From: JACVRM01 sp046262315
GTDB lineage: Bacteria; Actinomycetota; Thermoleophilia; Gaiellales; Gaiellaceae
Reading direction: 5' to 3'
DNA: 17,117 bases
Assembly: GCA_046262315.1 (NCBI GenBank)
Contig: JBHEMZ010000128.1
Span: 1-17,117 of the forward strand
Shown here: piece by piece, positions 7,432-13,940 of the stretch
Layout: every line of letters starts with the position of its first letter
Position numbering within the stretch: position 1 is the stretch's first letter
The notes under the pieces: generated by a model
What the model was told of the DNA's origin: nothing
Database searches by the model: none
Seen by the model: the letters and a program-made list of their open reading frames with translations, nothing else
Made by a program: the position numbers and the translations under genes

Positions 7432-7725
7432 GCGGTTGCTCCTTCAGGGTCGGCGAGTACACGGCGTCAGGCCTCCGAGGGGGCCCGCGCGCGGATGCAG
7501 AGACTCAGCCGAGGAGCAACATCGCTCGCCCAGGGTAACGCGCGACAGGGTGGTCACGCAAGGGTCGCGCCAGGCGAGCTGGCCGAGGGCCCGCCCGCCG
7601 ACCCAGATCGAGGCGAAGGCCAGGGCCAGGGGCCGACCGGCCGCCGGGATTCACCGAGGGGTGAGTGCAGTCTGCTCGAACGGTGGCGCGCGAGTGTGCC
7701 GAGCTTGCAGGGACGGAAGGCCATC
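7432..7725. other. Divergent intergenic region upstream of the ABC operon
   Basis: About 290 bases without a gene I can support on either strand; a 120-codon minus-strand frame here runs through the glnA terminator and has biased composition, so it is dismissed. The region must hold the minus-strand promoter for the ABC operon. No clean -35/-10 pair is visible; TGTACT about 30 bases before the ATPase start is the best -10 candidate and is weak. Confidence 0.4.
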
Positions 7726-7753
7726 TTGCTTCGTCCGGAAGCGGTTCTAGGCT
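7726..7753 (+). promoter_or_regulatory. Promoter of the second glnA
   Basis: TTGCTT (7726-7731), a 16-base spacer and TAGGCT (7748-7753) fit an actinobacterial housekeeping sigma promoter (TTGACa/TAnnnT). The predicted start is near 7760, giving a leader of about 97 bases that contains the hairpins described separately. No upstream plus-strand gene exists, so this promoter is needed to explain the downstream terminator. Confidence 0.55.
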
Positions 7754-7765
7754 AAGGTGCGAAGT

Positions 7766-7832
7766 GCGGGCCGCCGAAGGCCCGCGCCGAGGCAATGGGG
7801 CCTCAGGACTTTCGAAGTCCTGGGGCTTTTTT
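7766..7832 (+). promoter_or_regulatory. glnA leader: two tandem hexaloop hairpins overlapping a terminator
   Basis: Hairpin 1 is GCGGGCC (7766-7772), loop GCCGAA, GGCCCGC (7779-7785). After three bases, hairpin 2 is GAGGC (7789-7793), loop AATGGG, GCCTC (7800-7804). The 3' arm of hairpin 2 is also the start of a 12-bp terminator stem (7800-7811 with 7815-7826, loop TCG), which ends in six T (7827-7832). GGAGGAGG and the GTG follow. Hairpin 2 and the terminator exclude each other. ANTAR antitermination targets are known to be paired hexaloop hairpins whose second stem overlaps a terminator; their consensus is A at loop position 1 and G at position 4. Here loop 2 fits both, and loop 1 fits G4 only. 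Confidence 0.65.
7800..7832 (+). terminator. Intrinsic terminator inside the glnA leader
   Basis: The stem GCCTCAGGACTT / AAGTCCTGGGGC (12 bp, one U:G wobble) with a three-base loop is followed directly by TTTTTT. It ends 24 bases before the GTG start. Because no plus-strand gene precedes it, it serves as an attenuator and not as the end of an upstream unit. Confidence 0.85.
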
Positions 7833-7856
7833 CGTGGACCAACGGAGGAGGACGCG

Positions 7857-9308
7857 GTGAGCGACACTCAGCTGGACAGGCACTACCTCGCGAACGGCTC
7901 CAAGACGAAGCCGGACGCGGCCAAGGCTCTCGAGTGGGCGGGTCAGACCTGCGCAGAGATGGTCGACCTGAAGTTCTGCGACCTGCTCGGCACCTGGCAG
8001 CACGTGACGCTTCCGGTGACCGCGTTCGACGAATCCGCCTTCGACGAGGGGCTCGGCTTCGACGGCTCGTCCATCCGCGGCTGGCAGGGCATCTCCGAGT
8101 CGGACATGCTGCTCATGCCGGACCCGACCTCTGCGATCCTCGATCCCACCACCGCGGCGCCGACGCTCTCGCTGATCTGCGAGATCGCTGACCCCGTGAC
8201 GCGCGAGCCCTATGGCAAGGACCCACGCGGTGTCGCGCGGCGCGCGGAGAAGTACCTGAGCGCGAGCGGCGTCGCCGACACCGCGTACTTTGGGCCCGAG
8301 TGCGAATTCTTCGTCTTCGACGAGGTGCACTACGAGCTCGGGCCGAACTGCTCGCACTACGCGGTCGACTCGGCCGAGGGCTACTGGAACTCCGGCAAGC
8401 CGGGGCTCGGCTATACGGCGCGCCTCAAGGAGGGCTACTTCCCGACCGCGCCGTCCGACACGCTCCACGACCTGCGCACGCGCATGGTGCTGACGCTCGA
8501 GCGCCTCGGCATCCCGTGCGAGTTCCACCACCACGAGGTCGCCTCGGGCGGGCAGTGCGAGATCGACCTGCGCTTCACGACCCTGACGCGCATGGCCGAC
8601 CAGATCATGACCTACAAGTACGTGATCAAGAACGTCGCGCGCGCGGTCGGCAAGACCGCGACCTTCATGCCGAAGCCGCTGTTCGGCGACAACGGCTCGG
8701 GCATGCACACGCACCAGTCGCTCTGGCAGGGCGGCGAGACGCTGATGGCAGACCCGTCGGGCTACGCCGGGCTGTCGGAACTCGCCCGCGCCTACGTTGG
8801 CGGCCTGCTCGCGCACGCGCCGGCGCTGCTGGCCTTCTGCGCGCCGACGACGAACTCGTACCGGCGGCTCGTGCCGGGCTACGAGGCGCCGGTCAACCTC
8901 GTCTACTCGCAGCGCAACCGCTCCGCGTGCATCCGCATCCCGATGTACTCGGAGTCGCCGAAGGCGAAGCGGATCGAGTTCCGCCCCCCCGACTCGGCAG
9001 CGAACCCGTACCTCGCGTTCTCGGCGATGCTGATGGCCGGTCTCGACGGCATCGAGCGCGGGCTCGACCCGGGCGCGCCCGCGGACTACGACCTCTTCGA
9101 CGAGCAGCGTGCCGGCGTGCCGCAGGTGCCGGGATCGCTTGCCGAGGCGCTTGAGGCGCTCGAAGTCGACCACGAGTTTTTGACGAAGGGCGGTGTCTTT
9201 CCCGAGGAGCTGTTGGAGACGTGGGTCGCGTACAAGCGTGAGCACGAGGTGGATACGGTGCGGCTGCGCCCGCACCCGGCCGAGTTCTCCCTCTACTTCG
9301 ACTGCTAG
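7857..9308 (+). CDS. glnA: Glutamine synthetase, type I-beta
   Basis: The main ammonia-assimilating ligase type, forming dodecamers in the cytosol. At 483 residues it is longer than the I-alpha paralogue because of the beta-type insert around PGLGYTARLKEGYFPTAPSD. Motifs: FDGSSIRGW, FHHHEVASGGQCEIDLRF, NGSGMHTHQSLW, NSYRRLVPGYEAPVNLVYS, NRSACIRIP. The C-terminus aligns with enterobacterial GlnA: PADYDLFDEQ followed by PQVPGSLAEALEAL and GGVF. Tyr411 in DYDL is the equivalent of the adenylylated Tyr397, so control by a GlnE-type adenylyltransferase is expected; that gene is not in the window. The GTG start follows GGAGGAGG by five bases. Expression is probably set by the attenuator in its leader. 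Confidence 0.95.
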   Translation: MSDTQLDRHYLANGSKTKPDAAKALEWAGQTCAEMVDLKFCDLLGTWQHVTLPVTAFDESAFDEGLGFDGSSIRGWQGISESDMLLMPDPTSAILDPTTAAPTLSLICEIADPVTREPYGKDPRGVARRAEKYLSASGVADTAYFGPECEFFVFDEVHYELGPNCSHYAVDSAEGYWNSGKPGLGYTARLKEGYFPTAPSDTLHDLRTRMVLTLERLGIPCEFHHHEVASGGQCEIDLRFTTLTRMADQIMTYKYVIKNVARAVGKTATFMPKPLFGDNGSGMHTHQSLWQGGETLMADPSGYAGLSELARAYVGGLLAHAPALLAFCAPTTNSYRRLVPGYEAPVNLVYSQRNRSACIRIPMYSESPKAKRIEFRPPDSAANPYLAFSAMLMAGLDGIERGLDPGAPADYDLFDEQRAGVPQVPGSLAEALEALEVDHEFLTKGGVFPEELLETWVAYKREHEVDTVRLRPHPAEFSLYFDC

Positions 9309-9330
9309 CCGGGAAGCTGGCGCGTCCCGG
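9309..9330 (+). terminator. Small hairpin after glnA
   Basis: CCGGGA (9309-9314) pairs with TCCCGG (9325-9330) directly after the glnA stop. There is no U-tract and only 6 bp, so it may be a weak terminator or of no consequence, leaving the next gene co-transcribed. Confidence 0.3.
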
Positions 9331-9343
9331 TCAGGTGGACGGC

Positions 9344-9844
9344 ATGGGCGACGGGGCGCTGCGCCTGCGGCGCCTGGCCGCCTCCGACTGGCCCGCGGTG
9401 GAGGAGATCTACGCCGCGGGGATCGCAACTGGAGACGCCACCTTCGAGACGGACACGCCCTCCTGGGGCGCATGGGACGCAGCGCACCTGGAGGGCCACC
9501 GGCTCGTGGCCCTCCAGGACGGCGAGGTGGTCGGCTGGGCGGCGCTCGCCCGCGTCTCACAGCGAGCCTGCTACGCAGGCGTGGCCGAGGTCTCCGTCTA
9601 CGTGGCGCCCGCGGCGCGGGGTCGCGGCGTGGGCAGGGCCTTGCTGGAGCGGCTCGTTGCCGACTCCGAGGTGAACGGCGTCTGGACGCTCCAGGCCGGC
9701 GTCTTTCCGGAGAACGAGTCGAGCCTGCGGCTGCACCGGAGCTGCGGGTTCCGAATGGTCGGCGTTCGCGCCTCGATCGCCCGGCAGCGGGACCGGTGGC
9801 GCGACGTCGTCCTGCTAGAACGGCGCAGCCCCGAGATCAGGTGA
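9344..9844 (+). CDS. GNAT acetyltransferase, phosphinothricin acetyltransferase-like
   Basis: A 166-residue single-domain GNAT. The N-terminal IYAAGIATGDATFETDTPSW resembles the substrate-loop region of the PAT/Bar/MnaT family, which acetylates phosphinothricin or methionine sulfoximine-type amino acids and some amines. The acetyl-CoA loop is ARGRGVGRALL, and the family tail reads VFPENESSLRLHRSCGF. Members of this family can detoxify inhibitors of glutamine synthetase, so its place immediately after glnA is suggestive, but this is inference. AGGTGG five bases before the ATG at 9344 supports that start over the GTG at 9335. It overlaps the convergent SIMPL gene by eight bases at the 3' end. 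Confidence 0.8.
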   Translation: MGDGALRLRRLAASDWPAVEEIYAAGIATGDATFETDTPSWGAWDAAHLEGHRLVALQDGEVVGWAALARVSQRACYAGVAEVSVYVAPAARGRGVGRALLERLVADSEVNGVWTLQAGVFPENESSLRLHRSCGFRMVGVRASIARQRDRWRDVVLLERRSPEIR

Positions 9845-10556
9845 TCGCGAACGTCACGGTCAGCGAGGCGCTCGTCTCCACACGTCCCGGCTCAACGGGC
9901 ACGGCCGCGTCCTGGCTCCTGGCCGCCTCGGCGTAGACGACCGGCTGGTCCACAACGCCGCCCTCCACGATCTTTATCACCTCGCCGAGGCTCGTGTTCG
10001 CCGCGTCCGCGAGCGCCTCGGCCTTGCGGCGGGCGTCTGCGAGGGCGCGCTCCAGCGCCTGCTCCTCGAGCGAATGTGACTCGCTGCGCGTGAGCGCCGG
10101 GCCCCAAAGGGTGTTCGCACCTGCCGCGGTGGCGGCATCGACGGTCTTGCTCGCGGCGTCCACCGACGTCTCCACGCGGACGCTCGACGAGGCCGTGTAG
10201 CCGGCCGGCTCGCCGCTTGGCTTAGCATCGGACATGGGACCCTGCGGCCAGACGGAAACCTGCTCGGTCTGGAGATCGCGCTCCGCGACGCCCGCCTCGC
10301 GCAACCCCTCGATCAGGCGGCGCATGGCGGCTGCATTGGCCGTGCTGGCCTCGCGCGCCGTGGCGCCGCGGCTCTCGACGCCGAACGAGAACGCCGCGCG
10401 ATCGGGCCGAGCCTCCACGGTGCCGGTCCCGGTTACTGTGATCGTGCGTGTCGAGCCCGCTTCGCCGCGCGCCTGCTCGGGGAGGCCTACGCCGGCGAGC
10501 GCCGACGCTGCAAGGCCTGCCGCAACCAGTCCGGCGATTCCCAGTGTCTTCTTCAT
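9837..10556 (-). CDS. Secreted SIMPL-domain protein (DUF541)
   Basis: A 239-residue protein with an N-terminal signal sequence (MKKTLGIAGLVAAGLAASAL; charged start, long hydrophobic core, no lipobox cysteine; cleavage probably near 30). The body matches the SIMPL fold: ITVTGTGTVEARPDRAAFSFGV at the start, alternating helices and strands, the LREAGVAERDLQT turn, and a C-terminal SLTVTFAIT strand. SIMPL proteins are periplasmic or extracellular beta-rich oligomers with roles in oxidative stress or signalling in the few studied cases; a precise job cannot be given. GGAGGAG lies three bases before the ATG. It converges on the GNAT gene and diverges from the sulfurtransferase. Confidence 0.85.
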   Translation of the reverse strand: MKKTLGIAGLVAAGLAASALAGVGLPEQARGEAGSTRTITVTGTGTVEARPDRAAFSFGVESRGATAREASTANAAAMRRLIEGLREAGVAERDLQTEQVSVWPQGPMSDAKPSGEPAGYTASSSVRVETSVDAASKTVDAATAAGANTLWGPALTRSESHSLEEQALERALADARRKAEALADAANTSLGEVIKIVEGGVVDQPVVYAEAARSQDAAVPVEPGRVETSASLTVTFAIT

Positions 10557-10613
10557 GATCTCCTCCGTGTTGTGGTCCCCGGACCTACGCCGCCGGGGAG
10601 GTCTGGCGTCACT

Positions 10614-10626
10614 TAGGCTGGCCCTC
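10614..10626 (+). promoter_or_regulatory. Possible leaderless promoter of the sulfurtransferase
   Basis: TAGGCT (10614-10619), the same -10 as before the second glnA, stands exactly seven bases before the GTG at 10627, and no Shine-Dalgarno sequence is present. Transcription would begin at or next to the start codon, as in the leaderless mRNAs common in actinobacteria. No good -35 is visible. Confidence 0.4.
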
Positions 10627-11337
10627 GTGCGCTACCAGTTCGTCGACTGCCGCTGGGAGCTCGGTGCCCCCGAGCGGGGTCGCGAGCTCTACCTGGCGGG
10701 CCACGTGCCGGGTGCGTCATTCCTGGATGTGGACGAGGATTTGTCGGATACCTCCGTCGGCGACGCGGGGAGGCATCCACTGCCCGGCGCGGAGCGGTTC
10801 GCGGCCGCGGCATCGCGGGCAGGGATCGAGCGCGGCGTGACTGTGGTCGCGTACGGGTCGCTGGGCGGCGCGGAGCGGCTCTGGTGGCTGCTCCGCCACT
10901 TCGGCCACGACGAGTGCGCGGTGCTGGCCGGCGGTATCGACGCCTGGCGTGGCCCGCTCTCGGTCGGCGAGGAGCAGATCGTCCCGGGGTCGTTCGAGGC
11001 TCGCGAGCGTCCGGGAGACACCATTGGCCCGGACGAGCTGGCCGCGCTACTCGGGGACGAGCGGCTCGTGGTGCTCGATGCGCGGCCCCACCATCGCTAC
11101 CGGGGCGAGCCGAACCCGATCGACAAGATGCCGGGCCGCATCCCCGGCGCCCTGAGTGCGCCCTGGATGGATTCGCTGCGCGAGATTCCCGAGGGCGATG
11201 TGGTCGCGTACTGCGGCTCGGGCGTGACCGCGTGCGTCGTCCTGCACCGCCTCGCGCTGGCGGGGAGGGAGGGACGCCTCTATTCCGGCTCGTGGAGCGA
11301 CTGGGAGACGCGCGACCTACCGGTCGAGCGCGACTAG
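10627..11337 (+). CDS. Two-domain rhodanese-type sulfurtransferase (thiosulfate/3-mercaptopyruvate)
   Basis: A 236-residue cytosolic enzyme with two rhodanese folds that moves sulfane sulfur from thiosulfate or mercaptopyruvate to cyanide or thiols. The first, non-catalytic domain has the entry motif YLAGHVPGASFLDVDEDL, a Cys-less loop (VVAYGSLGGAERLWW) and VLAGGIDAW. The second has the active-site loop CGSGVTAC with the catalytic Cys196 and ends in LYSGSWSDW. The CGSG loop is the form usual in mercaptopyruvate-type enzymes. It is shorter than the typical ~280 residues because the segment between the GALSAPW motif and the active-site strand is trimmed to about a dozen residues. The GTG is chosen since the fold begins there. 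The stop overlaps the convergent HNH gene by four bases. Confidence 0.88.
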   Translation: MRYQFVDCRWELGAPERGRELYLAGHVPGASFLDVDEDLSDTSVGDAGRHPLPGAERFAAAASRAGIERGVTVVAYGSLGGAERLWWLLRHFGHDECAVLAGGIDAWRGPLSVGEEQIVPGSFEARERPGDTIGPDELAALLGDERLVVLDARPHHRYRGEPNPIDKMPGRIPGALSAPWMDSLREIPEGDVVAYCGSGVTACVVLHRLALAGREGRLYSGSWSDWETRDLPVERD

Positions 11338-11879
11338 GCTGCGCGGGCGGGCTCGGCCGCCTGGGTCCGCGTCGCGGAGCCGAAGCTCTCGAGGTAGGGC
11401 TGCCAGCGCGTCGGGATGGACGGCGCGGCGAGGCGTATGAAGAGCACCGGCGCCGGCGGCCGCGGCGAGGCATGCAGAGTCATCGCGGCCTCGACAGGCA
11501 GGCGGTCGCCCTTGCGCAGGTTGCACGGCGCGCACGAGGTCACGACGTTCTCCCACACGGAGTCGCCGCCCTTCGACCGCGGCACCACGTGGTCGAGCGT
11601 CAGCCGGCCCCCCGTGTCGCCGCAGTAGACGCACCGCCAGCCGTCGCGCGCGAAGAGCGCCCGGCGCGAGATCTTGCGCTGGATCATGCGTGGCACGCGG
11701 ACGTACGTGAGCAGCCGGATCACGTGCGGCCACGGGTAGGTGTCCGTCGCCGATCTTAGGGGCTCGTCGAGCTTCTCGACGACCTCGGCCTTGCCCTTGA
11801 AAACGAGCACGTACGCGCGCCGCACCGAGCAAACGTTGAGCGGCTCGTAGGACGCGTTCAGCACGAGAACCTGCTGCAT
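11334..11879 (-). CDS. HNH endonuclease
   Basis: A 181-residue protein. After a ~70-residue N-terminal extension (LVLNASYEPLNVCSVRRA, typical of actinobacterial and cyanobacterial HNH_5 proteins) comes the HNH core: zinc pair Cys83/Cys86 in CVYCG, catalytic Asp96-His97 in LTLDHVVPRSKGG, Asn111 in WENVV, and the second zinc pair Cys116/Cys119 followed by Asn120 in SCAPCNLRKGDR. All key residues are present. Such stand-alone proteins are widespread, and their DNA target is usually unknown. There is no Shine-Dalgarno sequence. A GATACT box (11894-11889) lies nine bases before the ATG, so the mRNA may be nearly leaderless. Confidence 0.88.
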   Translation of the reverse strand: MQQVLVLNASYEPLNVCSVRRAYVLVFKGKAEVVEKLDEPLRSATDTYPWPHVIRLLTYVRVPRMIQRKISRRALFARDGWRCVYCGDTGGRLTLDHVVPRSKGGDSVWENVVTSCAPCNLRKGDRLPVEAAMTLHASPRPPAPVLFIRLAAPSIPTRWQPYLESFGSATRTQAAEPARAA

Positions 11880-12236
11880 TAGCCAAAAAGTATCAGGCCG
11901 CCCTCACCGAGAGAACCCGCCGTCACCTAGTCGAGAGCCGCAGGACAAGTCCGCTCCGGCCGGGTCTCTTCCGGCGGGGTGTGACGGGCAAGCCCCACCC
12001 TCCCTAAAAGGGGTTCTACGCCTCCACCACCCGCCCGGCTCTGACGGTATCGCTGGAAGTCGCGCGTGTCAGCGCTCGTTTGGCGCCGAAAGCGAGCCGG
12101 TTTCTCCCAGGCTGGAGAAGACGGCGCCCAACACAGGATCTCGCCGCCGGGAACTGCTGGGCCACGGCGTGCGTTCCCCTGCGGCGGCGCCGCGCGCTCG
12201 GGCGCCTGGGCCGTGGAGCGCCCGAGCTGAGCTTTG
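11880..12236. other. Non-coding gap with several hairpins
   Basis: No gene is supported on either strand across 357 bases. Visible structure: an imperfect hairpin at 12074-12097 (GCTCG-TTT, loop of seven, AAA, bulged G, CGAGC); a hairpin at 12102-12119 (TTCTCC, six-base loop, GGAGAA); inverted GGCGCC boxes at 12082 and 12123 that could enclose the latter; and a GC-rich arm near 11957-11979 vaguely like the mid-hairpin of the R1/R2 repeat. It could be the 3' trailer of DUF4446 plus the promoter of the HNH gene, or hold a small RNA. Confidence 0.4.
12196..12227 (-). terminator. Strong GC hairpin after the DUF4446 gene
   Basis: GCTCGGGCGC (12196-12205) and GCGCCCGAGC (12218-12227) are a perfect 10-bp inverted repeat with a 12-base loop, starting nine bases beyond the DUF4446 stop codon. 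No U-tract follows. It is the natural end of the minus-strand CARDB-DUF4446 unit, as a U-less terminator typical of GC-rich actinobacteria. Confidence 0.6.
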
Positions 12237-12716
12237 CTACTGGGCCATGGCGCGTTCGACCGCCTCGGTCTCTTCCGGCGAGAGGTTCACTGGTGCGCGG
12301 CCGCGGTCGAGCTCCTTCACGTAGATGCGCGCGTAGTCGCGCCCCTGAATCGCGCTCACGACAACCCCCGTGCGCGTGGCGTCCAGCAGGGCGACCGAGG
12401 CAGACTGCTGCCCGCCCAGGCCCGCGAATGCGTCGTAGCGGATGACCGACGTCCGCGCGACGCATCCGTCGACGCGACGGTCGACGCGCGAGAGCCCCGC
12501 CGCCACCTCGTCCACCGCGCCGTGCAGGTCGTCGATCCGCCCCTGAAGGGACACGGCGAAGTCGACGAGGTCGCCGCGCTCACCGCCGAGTAGCACCTGC
12601 TGCGCGGCCCGCAACCGCCGCAGCCGCAGGCCCAGGGCCACCGCGAGAACCATTGCCCCGAGCGCGACCGTTCCCGCCGCGGCCGCGACGACCAGGGCCA
12701 CCGTCTCGAGCTCCAC
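12237..12716 (-). CDS. DUF4446 family membrane-anchored protein
   Basis: A 159-residue protein with one N-terminal membrane span (about 5-30) and a following basic segment LRLRRLRAAQQVLLGG. A heptad-like region (LVDFAVSLQGRIDDLHGAVDEV, about 50-80) is probably a short coiled coil. The C-terminal module has VIRYDAFAGLGGQQSASVALLD, GVVVSAIQGRDYARIYVKEL and a closing LSPEE helix, which are the hallmarks of DUF4446. The function of the family is unknown; in Firmicutes it often sits near chromosome-partition genes, but none are present here. The GTG start is eleven bases from the upstream CARDB-like gene, so the two form a unit. Confidence 0.8.
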   Translation of the reverse strand: MELETVALVVAAAAGTVALGAMVLAVALGLRLRRLRAAQQVLLGGERGDLVDFAVSLQGRIDDLHGAVDEVAAGLSRVDRRVDGCVARTSVIRYDAFAGLGGQQSASVALLDATRTGVVVSAIQGRDYARIYVKELDRGRAPVNLSPEETEAVERAMAQ

Positions 12717-12727
12717 GCGCGCGGTCC

Positions 12728-13858
12728 CTAGAGCGTAAACGTGACAAGGTACTCGGCCACGTTGTTCTCGTCGTTCGCCTCGTTATCCACCGGCTTCACC
12801 TCGACCAGGATCGTGGTCTGAGGCCCGATCGGCGGGTCCACGAAGTTGGTGAAGGTCACCGTCTTCGTCTGGCCGGGGTTAAGGGTCGCGATCTCGGTGG
12901 TCTTGACGATGGAGCGCCGCGGCTTGCGGATCGTGAGCGTGACCGGAATCCGCACCTCCGGCACGTCGCCCGAGTTCTCGACCGCCACCCGGAAAGAGAG
13001 CCGCGTGCTCGCCTGCACGACGGTGAGCTCCTCGGTAGACAGCTCCTCGTCCTGCGGGAGCGCCGTGAGCGCGACGATGCGGTTCCCGCGCACGGTGTCC
13101 TTCGGGATGCCGACAGTGGACGTGCGGATGCGGCGGAAGATCGGTCTGAGCTGGCCGACGGAGGCCAGGTTCGGGTCGGCCAAAAAGTTCGAATCGGGCA
13201 CCGGAACGCCACGGACGTTTCGGCGTCCGAGCTCGAGCGCCGCCGGATCCTTGAAGAGATCGTCCCAGACGACGTCACTTGCGGTGAGCCGCCGGGCCTG
13301 GTCGGCGAGCAGCTCCGCCGCGTCTTTCGGTGCCACGCCGGTCGTGCGCTGGAATGCGTCGGCCAGGCCGCGCAGCCCGCTTGCACGCAGCTGCAGCGCC
13401 TCGATCACGTGCCGGTGCTGCTCTCGCAGCGCGCCCGGCGGGTCGATGTCGCGCGCACGGTCGACCCCCTGGTCCTGCCGAGTCGCCAGCCCCCGCAGCT
13501 GGTCCTCGACGTCGGCCACCTTGGCGGTCGGGTTGATCAGGATCGAGACGAACGTGCGTCCCGCCTGCTCGGAGTCGGTCGCGACCTTGGCGACGTCGTT
13601 CATGTAGTCCTCGTATGCCGCCTCGCGCCCGTTCCCGCGGCAGCGGTCGACGACGAACACGAGCAGGACGACGAGCGCGATCGCGACCACGACCACCACG
13701 ACGAGGCGGATGAGCGGCGTCACGCGGCTGCCACCCGGCGGCGGCCGGCCCGGGCCGCGCGGCGCCCGCCGCAGCGGGGAGCGGCTTCGCGACTCCTCCG
13801 GGGCCTCGTCGGGCTCCTCGAAGAAGTCGAACTCGATCTCGGTATCGCGCTCGCTCAT
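12728..13858 (-). CDS. Membrane-anchored protein with a C-terminal CARDB-like domain
   Basis: A 376-residue protein. The cytoplasmic N-terminus is acidic (EIEFDFFEEPDEAPEE) and then Pro/Arg-rich. One membrane span covers about 49-70 (a poly-Val/Leu stretch). The outside part starts with a long helical region (about 75-200) and ends in a beta-sandwich of roughly 90 residues: LSFRVAVENSGD, IPVTLTI, LNPGQTKTVTFTNF, and a VDNEANDENNVAEYLV end. That end with paired Asn is typical of CARDB-type Ig-like domains. No known protein was recognised. The ATG at 13858 has GGGAG nearby and a TACAGT -10-like box (13881-13876). It is divergent from the kinase gene, only 82 bases apart, so the kinase may act on its cytoplasmic tail (inference). 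Confidence 0.7.
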   Translation of the reverse strand: MSERDTEIEFDFFEEPDEAPEESRSRSPLRRAPRGPGRPPPGGSRVTPLIRLVVVVVVAIALVVLLVFVVDRCRGNGREAAYEDYMNDVAKVATDSEQAGRTFVSILINPTAKVADVEDQLRGLATRQDQGVDRARDIDPPGALREQHRHVIEALQLRASGLRGLADAFQRTTGVAPKDAAELLADQARRLTASDVVWDDLFKDPAALELGRRNVRGVPVPDSNFLADPNLASVGQLRPIFRRIRTSTVGIPKDTVRGNRIVALTALPQDEELSTEELTVVQASTRLSFRVAVENSGDVPEVRIPVTLTIRKPRRSIVKTTEIATLNPGQTKTVTFTNFVDPPIGPQTTILVEVKPVDNEANDENNVAEYLVTFTL

Positions 13859-13940
13859 GCGCTCCCGCGTGGGTCACTGTAGCGGCCTCGTCGGCGGGAA
13901 AGGAGTTTGCTGGCCGGCGCGAAAGTCCGGGGCGCCTGTG

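Noticed and set aside
7505..7867. A minus-strand open frame of 120 codons between the ABC ATPase and the second glnA
   Set aside because: It runs through the glnA terminator, ribosome site and first codons, has a Pro/Arg/Ala-biased composition and shows no recognisable motif.
9335..9337. GTG at 9335 as the start of the PAT-like acetyltransferase
   Set aside because: It overlaps the AGGTGG that is well placed for the ATG at 9344, and it adds residues outside the GNAT fold.
11940..12020. A third, degenerate copy of the R1/R2 repeat
   Set aside because: Only a CCGGG/CCGGCGGG hairpin resembles the element; the terminal GGGGAAC/GTTCCCC hairpins and the AAGGAGGGGGC block are missing.
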